Assembly (NCBI GenBank): GCA_950295325.1
Contig: OX485805.1
Coordinates: 1,054,501-1,118,500, forward strand
Length of the DNA stretch: 64,000 nt
Reading direction: 5' to 3'
Source of the DNA: Polytrichum commune
Lineage: Eukaryota; Streptophyta; Polytrichopsida; Polytrichales; Polytrichaceae
The notes beneath the pieces were generated by a model. That model did not search any database. It had not been told where the DNA came from and worked only from the letters and a program-made list of their open reading frames with translations. Within the stretch, counting starts at the first letter, position 1; every line of letters starts with the position of its first letter. The position numbers and the translations under genes were made by a program. Positions 12,528 to 24,567 of the stretch are shown in pieces.

Positions 12528-13501
12528 TGTCGCGCACCTCTCCATGAGGAGTGGCCGAAACACCATGGGCACAAGGGGGACCCCGGAGTGACACCCGGGA
12601 CTTGTGGCGCCGTTGGTGAGAGGGCCCAAGTGATCCTAGTGTGGGTGAGGGCCCCGGGCGTTGGGAACGCCTCCCACCCACGAAGACTAGGAGGCACAAG
12701 GGTAAGGCCATGAGTTATGCGTAGCTCATGGCGTGGTGATTCTAGAAAGCTCAAGAACACCTCAATCGGAGGTGTGAGCTAGGAGTTATGGCCATTTGAG
12801 TGGGGCGCTGTCCCGGGACAGCGCCCTGGTACAGCAGTGCCTGGGAGTGATTCCCGAGACTGCCAAGGTTCAAACAGGCATAACGTCCTCAATACTTGTC
12901 CGAATGGGGCAAGTGAGGAGTCCATCGGCATGTACGTGAAGCGTAGATGAAGATGGAGTGGTTGGTCGTTATGATCAGACATCATAAAAGGAAGTTATGA
13001 TGGTCTGAAGCTGCTAGGGGGTTCTAGGCCCAGCAGCTAAAGGAAAATGTCCACTTGGCCCCAACTCTTGGTAGAGAGACAAGAGGTTGGTTGACGGTGG
13101 GGTAGGGGCCCCGCGTGAAGTCCTAGAGGCTTATATGGGTGAGGTGGTGTGGCCTCACCCACCCGAGGCCGAACGGCAAGGCCTCCATGGGCTTTGGCCC
13201 ATTGTGAGGCCATAGTTGCCTAGTATGGTTCGGGTTGTTGTAGTGTTGCTCCGGCAATGCGATGATCAACATAAGATGGGACTTCCATGGATGGAAGTCC
13301 ACATCGAAGAAATGGGTTACCGATTAAGGGGTGAGTCCCGAAAGCAAAGTAGGAGGGTTGGTTCCCCTCCTTTGAATTATATGGTCCGGGGTAAGAGGAG
13401 CTAACCATTAGCATGGCGGTATGCGAAGGCTTAGCGCTCGTAACCTTTGCTAGAAAGGAAAATTGGCAAGATTGCTAAGGGGGCTAGCAAGGGTTGCGAC
13501 A
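12528..13501 (+). repeat. R1 3' LTR
   Basis: The LTR is 974 bp, starts TGTCGCGCACC after the G-rich polypurine tract GGTGGGGGTGAG, and ends GGTTGCGACA. What follows (13502 on) is R4 internal sequence. Confidence 0.92.
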
Positions 13502-13929
13502 CCTATGGTAGGAGGACCCAAGGTGAATTTGGTCTTAATGGACCAACTGAAAAATAGAAAACATAATGGTCGTGGTTCCATTGGAGCAACTCCAAGGAAT
13601 GTATGGAGAGGCTAGGAAAGATGGGGCCTCCTCCAAATCACATTGGTGGGATGTTGGTGAGATACAAGGATGTATTCACCAATGTGTTGCCCAAAAAGTT
13701 ACCGCCAAGAAGTGAAAAATAACTTTGCTCAACGAGAGATTGAGTTCTTGAGGTATGTGGTGACAAAGGAAGTTGGTGGACGAACATGAAGAATGTCAAG
13801 GCAATCCAAGAAGATAATTGGCCCTTGACTCAAGAAAAGGGCTTAGGTCATTTGTTGGCCTAACCAACGACTACCACCACTTCATTCATGGTTTTTCTAA
13901 GGTTACTAGAACCTTAGTCAACATGTTGG

Positions 13930-14830
13930 AAAAAATGGCTATCCCAAGAGTGGGATGAGCTTTGTCACCAAGCCTTTGGGGAGCTCAAGAGCAAGTTCTC
14001 TTCACAAGATGTGGTTAAGTTTCCGGGTTTTCATAAGCATTTTGAGGTGCACATGGAGGCGAAGGATTTTACCATTGGTGGATGTTGATCCAAGATGGAT
14101 GACCATTGCTTGTGGGAGCATTAAGCTCCATGGTCGTCGAACCTTGTCCGGCTTGTGCAAGAAATGGTTATCCCAAGAGTGGGATGAGCCTTGCCACAAA
14201 GCCTTTGGGGAACTTAAGAGAAAGTTTTCTTCGCCGCCCGTGCTCAAGTTCGCGTAGCTTGACTATCCTTTTGAGGTGCATATGGGGGCGAGTGACTTTA
14301 CCATTGGCGGATGTTGAGGCAAAATGGATGGCCATTGCATATAAGAGCATGAAGCTCGATGGTTGTCCGACCTCGTCCAACTTGTGCAAGAAATGGCTAT
14401 CCCAAGAGTGGGATGAGCCTTCCCACCAAGTCTTTGAGGAGCTTAAGACCAAGTTCTCTTCGCCGCCCGTGCTCAAGTTCGCGGAGTTTGACATACCTTT
14501 TGAGGTGCATACGGGGGCGAGTAACTTTACCATTGGCGGATGCGATCCAAGATGGATGCCCATTGCATATGGGAGCATTAAGCTTAACGGTTGTCGAACC
14601 TTGTGCGACTTGTGAAAGAAAAGGCTATCCGAAGAGTGGGATGAGCCTTTTCACCAAGTCTTTGGGGAGCTTAAGAGCAAGTTCTCTTCGCCGCCTGTGC
14701 TCAAGTTCGCGGAGTTTGACAAACCTTTTGAAGTGCATACGGGGGCGAGTGACTTTGCCAATGGTGGATTATGTGTAAGATGAATGGCCATTGCATATGG
14801 GAGCATGAAGCTCGATGGTTGTCAAAGAAG
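13930..14830 (+). repeat. Four ~230-bp tandem units in R4
   Basis: The phrase AAGAGTGGGATGAG starts near 13948, 14175, 14406 and 14634, so the period is 227-230 bp. Each unit repeats the RNase H entry segment. Confidence 0.82.
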
Positions 14831-15672
14831 ACAACCAACTCATGACAAAGAACTTCTTTGCCGTAGTGCATTGCTTGAAGATGTGGCGACACTATTTGGG
14901 GTCGCACAAAGCAAAAGTCTACATGGACAATGTGTCCTAAAAGTATTTTGACATACAAGTGCAAGTGAGCGCCAAGTCATTGCGGTGGCATGATAGTTTG
15001 GCGCTTATGAAGGTGGATTTGATCCACAAACCGGACCGTGGAAATGTGGTGCCGGATGCGCGAAGTAGACCGGAAGAGTTCCAAGCAATGAGAACCATCC
15101 AAACCTTGTGGCTAATGTGTGCCGGCGAAGGAAACTTGTGATGCAAGATACGGGAGGGGTAAATTCACTACCCCAAAGCACAAAAGCTTTTAGGTGAGCT
15201 TCACAAGAGCAAGGTGCTCAAAGAGGTTAAGTTGGTGGACGGATTGTTCAAGTGCAAGCAAAGTTGGGTGTATGTGCCACAAGGCAAGTTGAGGCTATCG
15301 GTTTTGAAGAAGGAATATGATAGCCACATTGCCGGCCAAAGAGAAGAAAGAAAAAACCGCCATAGAATGGTGTCAAAGAGGTACCATTGGCGGTGCATAA
15401 AGGAGGATATAGCCCACTTTGTGAAGGTTTGGATGAAGTGCCAAGTGAACCGAGCCTCTAACCAAAACTAAGGTGGTTTCTTGCAACCGTTGCCTATCCC
15501 GTTGGCGCCATGGCATGGTATGTGCATGGACTTGATCACAAGTTTGCCGGAGTCACATGGGTATGATGCCATCTTGTTGATGGTAGAGTGGTTTGCCAAG
15601 TGGGCACACATGGTGCCGATTGTGGGAACCGCCACCGCGTTGGAGACCGCATAGCCTTTTCTCAAAGGATGG

Positions 15673-16349
15673 TTGAGGCACCACGGGTTGCCAAGAGTGA
15701 TTGTGTGGGATCAAGATCCAAAGTTCACAAGTGCATTTTCAATGCAATTCTCTAAGGAGGTCGGAAGGAAACTAAGGTTTAGCACGGCCTTGCATTCCCA
15801 AATGGATGGGAAAACGGAGCGTGTGAATGGAGTCTTGAAGCAATACTTGAGGAACTTGGTGGGGGCGGACCAAGGAGATTGGGCGGACTATGTGGGTCGA
15901 GCGGAGTGTAATTGCAATGTAGCCACGCACTTGGCTACCAAGGGGTGGTCTTTCGTGGTGGCTTATGGAGTGGATGCGCTCCAACCTATTAACCTAGCTC
16001 TCGAGGGGGCACATTCAACACTAGAGTTCAACCAAGATGGTGAGGACTTGGCCAAGAATGTAAACAAGTCTTGGAGATGACCAAGTTGTTGGTGGAGAAA
16101 GCCCGAATGTGCTACGAAGTGCAAGTCAATGCCGGAAGACGCAAAGTGGAGAATGAAGTGGGCCAAAAGGTGTTGTTGAATGTGAACAACTTCACTTACC
16201 CGAAAGGCCTCACTCCAAAGTTTATGTCCAAAATTGGAGCTCCGTTTTCCATTGTGGAACAAGTGTTCAAGGACATGTATAAGTTGGAATTACCGCCGGA
16301 GATCAAAGTGCATCCGACATTTCATGTCTCATTACGAAAGTCATTTTAG
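15673..16349 (+). pseudogene. R4 integrase region (two open stretches)
   Basis: Two overlapping open stretches (15673-16080 and 16071-16349) show WDQDPKFTS, the VNGVLKQYLR helix and the terminal HPTFHVSLRKSF motif of chromovirus integrases. They belong to a broken retroelement. Confidence 0.85.
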
Positions 16350-17440
16350 GACGACACCTTGTGGCCCGATCACAAGCAAGTGATTAGGCCACGTCCCGAC
16401 CTTGTGGACGTCATTTGGAACATGAGGTAGGAGGGCATCCTCAAGTGTAGGAAGCCCAAGTGAAAATGAAAGAAAATGTACAAAGGAGTACTTGGTGAAA
16501 TGGTGAGGATACCATGAGAAAGAAACCGCTTGGGTGGCGGCAAGAGACATGGTGAACACCAATGAATTGGTGAAGCACTTTGAAGAAACTAAGGCTAAGG
16601 ATTCCAATAAAATGAAGCGTAGGCATTGATGAGGACATCAATCTCCTTTAGTGGGGGAGAGACGCTAGTAGCACACTTAGCTTCGAGGTTAATTGCTCCA
16701 CAACATGAACTTGTTCTTTGGCTTGAGGGAATAAAGTCCAAACTTTAGTGGTGCAAAGAGAAAAGTACGAGATGAGGTCCTAGTCTTGTACTTGTGCTTG
16801 GTTAGTGGAAGAGGGGGAATAGACATGCCAAACTAGGTTGGGTAAGCCGAGTAATTGGGGCCATGGCTAGGAGGGGCCTTGGATAAAACCAAAAAACTTC
16901 TTAGCCGTGGGCTTGTCCGGGCGGGGACAAGGTGATGGCGCGTGCTCATAAAAGTGCTACCCGCGAGCTAACGAAAGTTGGCGCATGGGAGTCATGAACC
17001 CATGTCTCGAAAGAGCAAAGTGGGAACCGAGTCGGGCGGGACTTGGCATCACCCCCGTGCGATCGAGGCGTGGCTTAACAATGGAAAGCCATCTCGGAGT
17101 TGCAACCGAGACAACTTAGTGGAAGCGTTGAGGTCTCGCCTAGATGTGTCACGTTAGGCTAGTGGAGCCTAACGGGGGAGGCCCCAAAGGAGGGACAACC
17201 CAAGTGAGTCCCAAAGTAGGTGGGTCTAGTATAGGTTAGGTCCTTGGAGGAGTTCCAAGGTCGCTAACGAACCACCTAGTAACGACACCTTTGGGACTAT
17301 GCCAAATTTGAAGATGCATTGTGGGGGTCGCGCCCTAAGGTAAACACAATGCCGCACCATAGAGGATGGCAACTTGAGAATTGGTGTGCCGACTACGAGT
17401 ATAGTCGATGAGGGCATCGACTCCGTTTGGTGGGGGTGAG

Positions 17441-18412
17441 TGTCGCGCACCTCTCCATGAGGAGTGCCCGAAACACCATGGGCACAAGGGGGACCCCGGA
17501 GTGACACCCGGGACTTGTGGCGCCGTTGGTGAGAGGGCCCAAGTGATCCTAGTGTGGGTGAGGGCCCCGGGCGTTGGGAACGCCTCCCACCCACGAAGAC
17601 TAGGAGGCACAAGGGTAAGGCCATGAGTTATGCGTAGCTCATGGCGTGGTGATTCTAGAAAGCTCAAGAACACCTCAATCGGAGGTGTGAGCTAGGAGTT
17701 ATGGCCATTTGAGTGGGGCGCTGTCCCGGGACAGCGCCCTGGTACAGCAGTGCCTAGGAGTGATTCCCGGGACTGCCAAGGTTCAAACAGGCATAACGTC
17801 CTCAATACTTGCCCGAATGGGGCAAGTGAGGAGTCCATCGGCATCTACGTGAAGCGTAGATGAAGATGGAGTGGTTGGTTGCTGGAATCAGACATCATAC
17901 AAGGAAGTTATGATGGTCTGAAGCTGCTGGGGGCTTCTAGGCCCAGCTGCTAAAGGAAAATGTCCACTTGGCCCCAACTCTTGGTAGGGAGACAAGAGGT
18001 TGGTTGACGGTGGGGTAGGGGCCCCGCGTGAAGTCCTAGAGGCTTATATGGGTGAGGTGGTGTGGCCTCACCCACCCGAGGCCGAACGGCAAGGCCTCCA
18101 TGGGCTTTGGCCTATTGTGAGGCCATAGTTGCCTAGTATGGTTCGGGTTGTTGTAGTGTTGCTCCGGCAACGCGATGATCAACATAGGATTGGACTTCCA
18201 TGGATGGAAGTCCACATTGGGGAAATGGGTTACCGATTAAGGGGTGAGTCCCGAAAGCAAAGTAGGAGGGTTGGTTCCCTCCTATGAACTATTGGTCCGG
18301 GGTAAGAGGAGCTATCCATTAGCATGGCGGAATGCGAATGGTTAGCGCTCGTAACCTTTGCTAGAAACGAAAATTGGCAAGATTGTTAAGGGACCTAGCA
18401 AGGGTTGCGACA
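17441..18412 (+). repeat. R4 3' LTR
   Basis: The LTR is 972 bp with TGTCGC...GCGACA ends. It directly abuts transposase coding sequence of element C at 18413. Confidence 0.92.
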
Positions 18413-18912
18413 TACAAGCTTCGGAGGCTAGTCTTTTGAGTAATGGAGAGGTTCGCGAGGAGTTTGATATGGACGACCATTACGTTGGGCCTGCTAGTAG
18501 TCGTCCGCCACCATCTTTCCGCATTGCAGTGGATTGTCATGAAGGTTATATGCTCATTTTGCGTCCTGGAGATGAGACATATGCAAAGCCAGTGTGGGTG
18601 GCAAGAGCTTTGTCCAATCCAAATTTTGTATCTTCCAGCCCTCATTTTCGACAAATACAAGTAGAGTACTACCGACCGACAGCACGGAATGAAGATGTTG
18701 TTCGGCATTATACAGGCTGGGATACAAACCAACACTTTCGGTGGAAGGTGGATTCTGAGCACGGTCCATCTTGGGTAGATACAGATTCCATATTCATAGC
18801 ATGGAAACCACGGAAAAATCATAGTGGATCAGTGTCCATCCCTCAAAAGTACATAACTTTTGCAAAAGACAACCTTGCTCGGATCGGAGAAGAAGCAACC
18901 CACGTTGAATGA
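18413..18912 (+). pseudogene. Element C transposase, C-terminal fragment (DUF7869 family)
   Basis: From QASEASLLSNGEVREEFD onward the frame encodes the last ~165 residues of the transposase and stops at 18910-18912. The segment HEGYMLILRPGDET...VWVARAL...QVEYYRPTA resembles a BAH- or Tudor-like chromatin-reader fold and is identical to the element A copy. The upstream coding part is separated by the R4 insertion, so the gene is broken here. Confidence 0.8.
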
Positions 18913-19415
18913 GAAGTTGGTAGGATTGTGTTAGCATGATTATAGTGTAAACTGTGATTCGACGAATATATATTACTCATATGTGTGCTCCTCAAACTTG
19001 GGGCAAAGTTTGGGTAGAACTTGCGAATGCTATATTGTTTGGGGTTGGATGAATATCCATTTACTATATTTCAATACAATTGTGAAGTTCATTTTTTTAT
19101 TAAGTTTGGGACTAAATTTTCCATTGAAGAAAAATGCATTTATTGCATGCACTTTGTATGTTGCAATGTCTATATTTTATTGACCATGCTATTAATAGAA
19201 ATCATTTTATATGTTTTTTGGGTGAAACTAGTTTGGAGTGCTCTACCCAAAGTGTTTTTGTTGATGAAGTTGGTGTTGAGTGCTCTACCATATGTGCTTA
19301 TGTCCACACATAATAGATTTGGGATATTAGAACATATAATATATTTGAGATTGTTCGCAATATAGTTTCGGAACACGGAATGTTGTTTGATCCATATATT
19401 AATTTGAGACTAGAG

Positions 19416-19443
19416 AAAGTCTCAATTTAACGAATATAGTGTT
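19416..19443 (-). repeat. Terminal inverted repeat of element C
   Basis: The reverse complement starts AACACTATATTCGTTAAA, equal to the TIR of element A. The preceding AATTTGAGACTAGAGAAAGTCTCAATT region folds back on itself (TTGAGAC/GTCTCAA). Confidence 0.88.
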
Positions 19444-19621
19444 TTGTATACATTATCGCGGGGACTTAGTCCCGCATTGCCGATGGGGTTGGACCTAACA
19501 AAAAAGGGGATGCTACCAGCGTGGAGCACAAGCCTTCTAAGGTACGGCGCTAGCGTATCGACCAAAAATGTGTCCTTCCTATCGCCGGTCCATGTGTCGG
19601 GAAAGATGACGTTGCCCGGGG
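19444..19621 (-). pseudogene. B cargo gene exon 5, distal piece (HAD phosphatase C-terminus)
   Basis: On the minus strand this encodes GNVIFPDTWTGDRKDTF...PFFVRSNPIG...LSPRDNVYKTL. It aligns with the end of the A cargo phosphatase (NLIVCPTWTVEKVRDRF...NFVRNNPIGERYLDPRDHLYREL). The upstream piece is at 26904-27458, with R3 between them. The last residues are replaced by the TIR of element C, so the natural C-terminus is lost. Confidence 0.85.
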
Positions 19622-20594
19622 TGTCGCGCACCTCTCCATGAGGAGTGCCCGAAACACCATGGGCACAATGGGGACCCCGGAGTGACACCCGGGACTTGTG
19701 GCGCCGTTGGTGAGAGGGCCCAAGTGATCCTAGTGTGGGTGAGGGCCCCGGGCGTTGGGAACGCCTCCCACCCACGAAGACTGGGAGGCACAAGGGTAAG
19801 GCCATGAGCTATGCGTAGCTCATGGCGTGGTGATTCTAGAAAGCTCAAGAACACCTCAATCGGAGGTGTGAGCTAGGAGTTATGGCCATTTGAGTGGGGC
19901 GCTGTCCCGGGACAGCGCCCTGGTACAGCAGTGCCTGGGAGTGATTCCCGAGACTGCCAAGGTTCAAACAGGCATAACGTCCTCAATACTTGTCCGAATG
20001 GGGCAAGTGAGGAGTCCATCGGCATCCACGTGAAGCGTAGATGAAGATGGAGTGGTTGGTTGTTATGATCAGACATCATACAAGGAAGTTATGATGGTCT
20101 GAAGCTGCTAGTGGGTTCTAGGCCCAGCAGCTAAAGGAAAATGTCCACTTGGCCCCAACTCTTGGTAGGGAGACAAGAGGTTGGTTGACGGTGGGGTAGG
20201 GGCCCCGCGTGAAGTCCTAGAGGCTTATATGGGTGAGGTGGTGTGGCCTCACCCACCCGAGGCCGAACGGCAAGGCCTCCATGGGCTTTGGCCTATTGTG
20301 AGGCCATAGTTGCCTAGTATGGTTCGGGTTGTTGTAGTGTTGCTCCGGCAACGCGATGATCAACATAGGATTGGACTTCCATGGATGGAAGTCCACATTG
20401 GGGAAATGGGTTACCGATTAAGGGGTGAGTCCCGAAAGCAAAGTAGGAGGGTTGGTTCCCTCCTATGAACTATTGGTCCGGGGTAAGAGGAGCTAACCAT
20501 TAGCATGGCGGAATGCGAAGGGTTAGCGACTCGTAACCTTTGCTAGAATTGAAAATTGGCAAGATTATTAAGGGACCTAGCAAGGGTTGCGACA
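19622..20594 (+). repeat. R3 5' LTR
   Basis: The LTR is 973 bp, TGTCGCGCAC...GGTTGCGACA, and is identical to 25931-26903 as far as I can compare by eye. Confidence 0.93.
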
Positions 20595-20596
20595 CT

Positions 20597-20614
20597 TGGT
20601 ATCAGAGCAGGGTT
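20597..20614 (+). other. R3 primer-binding site
   Basis: TGGTATCAGAGCAGGGTT lies two bases after the LTR and is the Met-tRNA type. Confidence 0.9.
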
Positions 20615-21264
20615 CCAAGTTTTGAGCTCGCACTTTGAGGGAAACATGGCTACCAAAAATGCGGGTTATGATGGTGAGCCCGGGGTTTCCAAAAGGTTGT
20701 GAGGCTCAAATTGGAACAAGGATCATGTGCAAGTGGAATTTGACCATACCATTGGTTCTAATGACAATGGTGGGCATGAGGGTGGATTTGGTAAGGAAAA
20801 TGGAGGAGTGCTTTGAAAAGGGCTCCCGCAAACCTCAAAAAAAACATTTGGGGCCTAGAATACCGAATGCACCCAAAACCTTGGAGGGTATTAATGTTGG
20901 ATTGAAATTCAATTCGAGATGCTTCGAAGGTTCGGATGTTGAAATGAACTTGGTGCTAATGAGGCACCCATGGCCTCTTAAGGCCTATGTGCGCTATTCA
21001 AACGCACAAATGAAGGATACACCTAAAACGGACGAGCTTTCTAAGAAATGCATCGTTTTAGGTGGGGTTTTAAAAGCGGGTGGTGGATGCTTTGTTTAAG
21101 TCCCCAAGGCTTTTTTAGGACATGGTGGGGACCATCAAGTTCGCAAGAGCATTGAAGCCGATGGTCCCAAAGAGAAGTTTGGCGGCGCATCACCACAAGT
21201 GACTTTAGCCAAAGTAGGTCCCAAAGAAATGAGTGCAAATTGTTTGGTCCATTTTACTTAGGCA

Positions 21265-21580
21265 AAACATGTTGGTGCCGCGGACGGAATGTTGAAAGGT
21301 GGCTTTATGCTTCCAAAGCAAATCATACTTGTGCCGCGGACGGAATGTTGGGAGGTGGGTTTGTCCTACCAAGGCAATTCATGTTCGTGCCGCGGACGGA
21401 GTGTGGGAAGGTGGCTTTGTGCTACCAAGTCAAAACATGTTTGTTTTGCGGACAAACTATTAGAAATTGGTTTTGTGGCACCAAACCAATTTGTCCCGCG
21501 CACGAAATGTTTGAAGTTGGCTTTGCGGACCAAGCCAAGCCAAGTTGCGGAGGACCAAATGTAAGACGATGGCATTGTGG
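21265..21580 (+). repeat. 57-60-bp tandem repeat in R3
   Basis: The six-unit array with CGCGGACGGA cores is the same as in R1 and lies just before the protease-like stretch. Confidence 0.75.
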
Positions 21581-22419
21581 CCAAGGCTAGTACCCTTAAG
21601 CCGAGGCCAAGTCTTTTGTACCTTGAGGCTCAAATGAATGGGAGATATGTCTCATGAGTTGACAAAGAGGCAATGGACTCTTTCATGAGCCCAAAGCTCA
21701 CAAGGGAGTTGGGGCTTGCCAATTGATAGAGTGGGCAAGCCCACCAAGGTGCGGTTTGGAAAGGGCGAACCGCATGAGACAAAGGAGGCCGCGATGCATG
21801 TAACCTTTCAATGTGGGACATTGGATTTTTGTCAAAATTTCACACCAAGTGAAATAGATGAAATACATGTCATTGTGAAGGCCGCCTTCTTTGAAACTCA
21901 CATGATAGATGTGAGGTGCAAGCCGGGTGTTTGCAATGCATTATGATGTGTCATAATAGCAAAGAATTGAAGTTCAAATTGACAAGGACTCCTATGGTAG
22001 GAGGACCCAAGTTGAATTTGGTCTTAATGGACCAAATGCAAAATATAAACATAATTGTCGTGGTTCAATTGGAGCAACTCCAAAGAACGTATGGGGAGGC
22101 GAGGAAAGATGGGCCTCCCCCAAATCACATTGGTGGGATGTTGGTGAGATACAAGGATGTATTCACCAATGTGTTGCCCAAAAAAATTACCGCCAAGGAG
22201 TGAAAAATAACTTTGCTCAACGAGAGATTGAGTTCTTGAGGTATGTGGTGACAAAGGACGTTGGTGGATGAACATGAAGAATGTCAAAGCAATCCAAAAG
22301 GAGAATTGGCCCTTCATTCAAAAAAATGCTTAGGTCATTTGTTGGCCTAGCCAACTACTACCACCACTTCATTCAAGAGTTTTTGAAGGTTGCTAGGACC
22401 TTAATCAACTTATTGAGGA

Positions 22420-23320
22420 AAATGGCTATCCCAAGAGTGGGATGAGCCTTGTCACCAAGCCTTTGGGGAGCTCAAGAGTAAGTTCTCTTCACAAGATGTG
22501 GTTAAGTTTCCGGATTTTCGTAAGCATTTTGAGGTGCACATGGAGGCGAAGGACTTTACCATTGGCGGATGTTGATCCAAGATGGATGACCATTGCTTAT
22601 GGGAGCATTAAGCTCCATGGTTGTTGAACCTTGTCCGGCGTGTGCAAGAAATGGTTATCCCAAGAGTGGGATGAGCCTTGCCACAAAGCCTTCGGGAAGC
22701 TTAAGACCAAGTTCTCGTCGCCGCCCGTGCTCAAGTTCGTGGAGTTGGCAAACCTTTGAGGTGCATACGGGGGCGGGTGACTTTACCATTGGCGGATGTT
22801 AAGGCAAAATGCATGGCCATTGCATATAAGAGCATGAAGCTTGATGGTTGTTCAACCTTGTCCAACTTGTGCAAGAAATGGCTATCCCAAGAGTGGGATG
22901 AGCCTTGCCACCAAGTCTTTGAGGAGCTTAAGACGAAGTTCTATTCGCCACCCGTGCTCAAGTTTTTGGAGTTTGACAAACCTTTTGAGGTGCATACGGG
23001 GGCGAGTGACTTTACCATTGGTGGATGTTGATGCACGATGGATGACCATTGTATATGGGAGCATGAAGCTCGATGGTTGTCCGACCTTGTGTGACTCGTG
23101 AAAGAAATGGCTATCCCAAGAATGGGATGAGCCTTGTCACCAAGTCTTTGGGGAAGCTTAAGAGCAAGTTCTCTTCGCCGCCCGTGCTCAAGTTCGCGGA
23201 GCTTGACAAACCTTTTGAGGTGCATACGGGGGTGAATGACTTTGCCAATGGTGGATTTTGTGTAAGATGGATGGCCTTTGCATATGGGAGCATGAAGCTC
23301 GATGGTTGTCAAAGAAGACA
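22420..23320 (+). repeat. Four ~230-bp tandem units in R3
   Basis: The phrases ATGGCTATCCCAAGA or a near match recur near 22423, 22650, 22878 and 23107. Each copy repeats the RNase H entry segment. Confidence 0.8.
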
Positions 23321-24159
23321 ACCAACTCATGACAAAGAACTTCTTTGCCGTAGTGCATTGCTTGAAGATGTGGCGACATTATATGGGGTCGCACAAAGCA
23401 AAGGTCTACATGGACAATGTGTCCTAAAAGTATTTTGACATACAAGCATAAGTGAACGCCAAGTCATTGCGGAGGCATGATAGTTTGGCGCTTATGAAGG
23501 TGGATTTAATCCACAAACCGGACCGTGGAAATGTGGTGCCGGATGCGCGAAGTAGACCGGAAGAGTTCCAAGCAATGAGAACCATCCAAACCTTGTGGCT
23601 AATGTGTGCCGGCGAAGGAAACTTGTGATGCAAGATACGGGAGGGGTAAATTAACTACCCCAAAGCACAAAAGCTTTTAGGTGAGCTTCGCAAGAGCAAG
23701 GTGCTCAAAGAGGTTAAGTTGGTGGACGGATTGTTCAAGTGCAAACAAAGTCGGGTATATGTGCCACAAGGCAAGTTGAGGCTATCGGTTTTGAAGGAGG
23801 AATATGATAGTCCTATTGCCGGCCATAGAGGAGAAAGAAAAAACCGCCATAGAATGTGTCAAAGAGGTACCATTGGCGGTGCATAAAGGAAGATATAGCC
23901 CACTTTGTGAAGGCTTGAATCAAAGTGCAAAGTGAACCGAGCCTCTTACCAAAAGCAAGGCGGCTTCTTGCAACCGTTGCCTATCCCGTTGGCGCCATGG
24001 CATGGTATGTGCATGGACTTGATCACAAGTTTCCCGGAGTCACATGGGTATGATGCCATCTTGTTGATGGTAGAGCGGTTTGCCAAGTGGGCACACATGG
24101 TGCCGATTGTGGGAACCGCCACCGCGTTGGAGACCGCATAGCCTTTTCTCAAAGGATGG

Positions 24160-24567
24160 TTGAGGCACCACGGGTTGCCAAGAGTGATTGTGTGGGATCA
24201 AGATCCAAAGTTCACAAGTGCATTTTCAATGCATTGCTCTAAGGAGGTCGGAATGAAACTAAGGTTTAGCACGACCTTGCATTCCCAAATGAATGGGAAA
24301 TCGGAACGTGTGAATGGAGTCTTGAAGCAATACTTGAGGAACTTGGTGGGGGCGGACCAAGGAGATTGGGCGGACTATGTGGGTCGAGCGGAGTGTAATT
24401 GCAATGTAGCCACGCACTTGGCTACCAAGGGGTGGTCTTTCGTGGTGGCTTATGGAGTGGATGCGCTCCAACCTATTAACCTAGCTCTCGAGGGGGCACA
24501 TTCAACACTAGAGTTCAACCAAGATGGTGAGGACTTGGCCAAGAATGTAAACAAGTCTTGGAGATGA
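24160..24567 (+). pseudogene. R3 integrase fragment
   Basis: The 135-codon open stretch carries WDQDPKFTS and VNGVLKQYLR and is identical to the R1 stretch at protein level. It is part of a broken retroelement. Confidence 0.85.

Larger units (their letters stand above)
1..13501 (+). mobile_element. R1: Ty3/gypsy chromovirus-like LTR retrotransposon, interrupted by R2
   Basis: This is a plus-strand LTR retrotransposon. Its 5' LTR is cut by the window edge, and its 3' LTR is at 12528-13501. A primer-binding site of Met-tRNA type follows the 5' LTR. The internal part is split by the inverted element R2 (470-7538) and resumes at 7539. Recognisable parts are a protease-like stretch with an adjoining 57-60-bp repeat array (about 8095-8540), an RNase H-like stretch in tandem copies (9245-9900), integrase (10757-11164) and a chromodomain-like region (about 11400-11700). 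It is a broken copy with many breaks, so it was probably moved in trans. After its 3' LTR comes internal sequence of R4, so R1 itself is an insertion into R4. Confidence 0.9.
13502..18412 (+). mobile_element. R4: LTR retrotransposon of the same family, 3' part
   Basis: The sequence begins in the middle of the polyprotein region, because R1 is inserted here and the 5' part of R4 is left of the window. It contains four ~230-bp RNase H-entry units (13930-14830), integrase (15673-16080, 16071-16349), a chromodomain-like region (about 16400-16620) and the 3' LTR (17441-18412). It is broken several times, though its integrase end is better preserved than in the sister copies. It is inserted in the DUF7869 gene of element C, and the bases TACAA after the LTR are the expected half of its target duplication. 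Confidence 0.88.
18413..19443 (+). mobile_element. Element C: right end of a TIR DNA transposon (A family)
   Basis: The segment matches the reverse complement of the left end of element A (27651-28681) with no difference I can find. It holds the last part of the DUF7869 transposase gene and ends in the same terminal inverted repeat. The rest of C lies left of R4, outside the window. Its end at 19443 cuts the last exon of the B cargo gene, so C inserted into B. Confidence 0.85.

Noticed and set aside
12244-12760. Open frames of 112-155 codons that recur in LTR regions (also near 1210-1726, 7306-7929, 17226-17673, 25647-26163)
   Set aside because: They lie across LTR and adjacent non-coding sequence, overlap each other in several frames on both strands, and repeat only because the LTR repeats. 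No known domain is seen.
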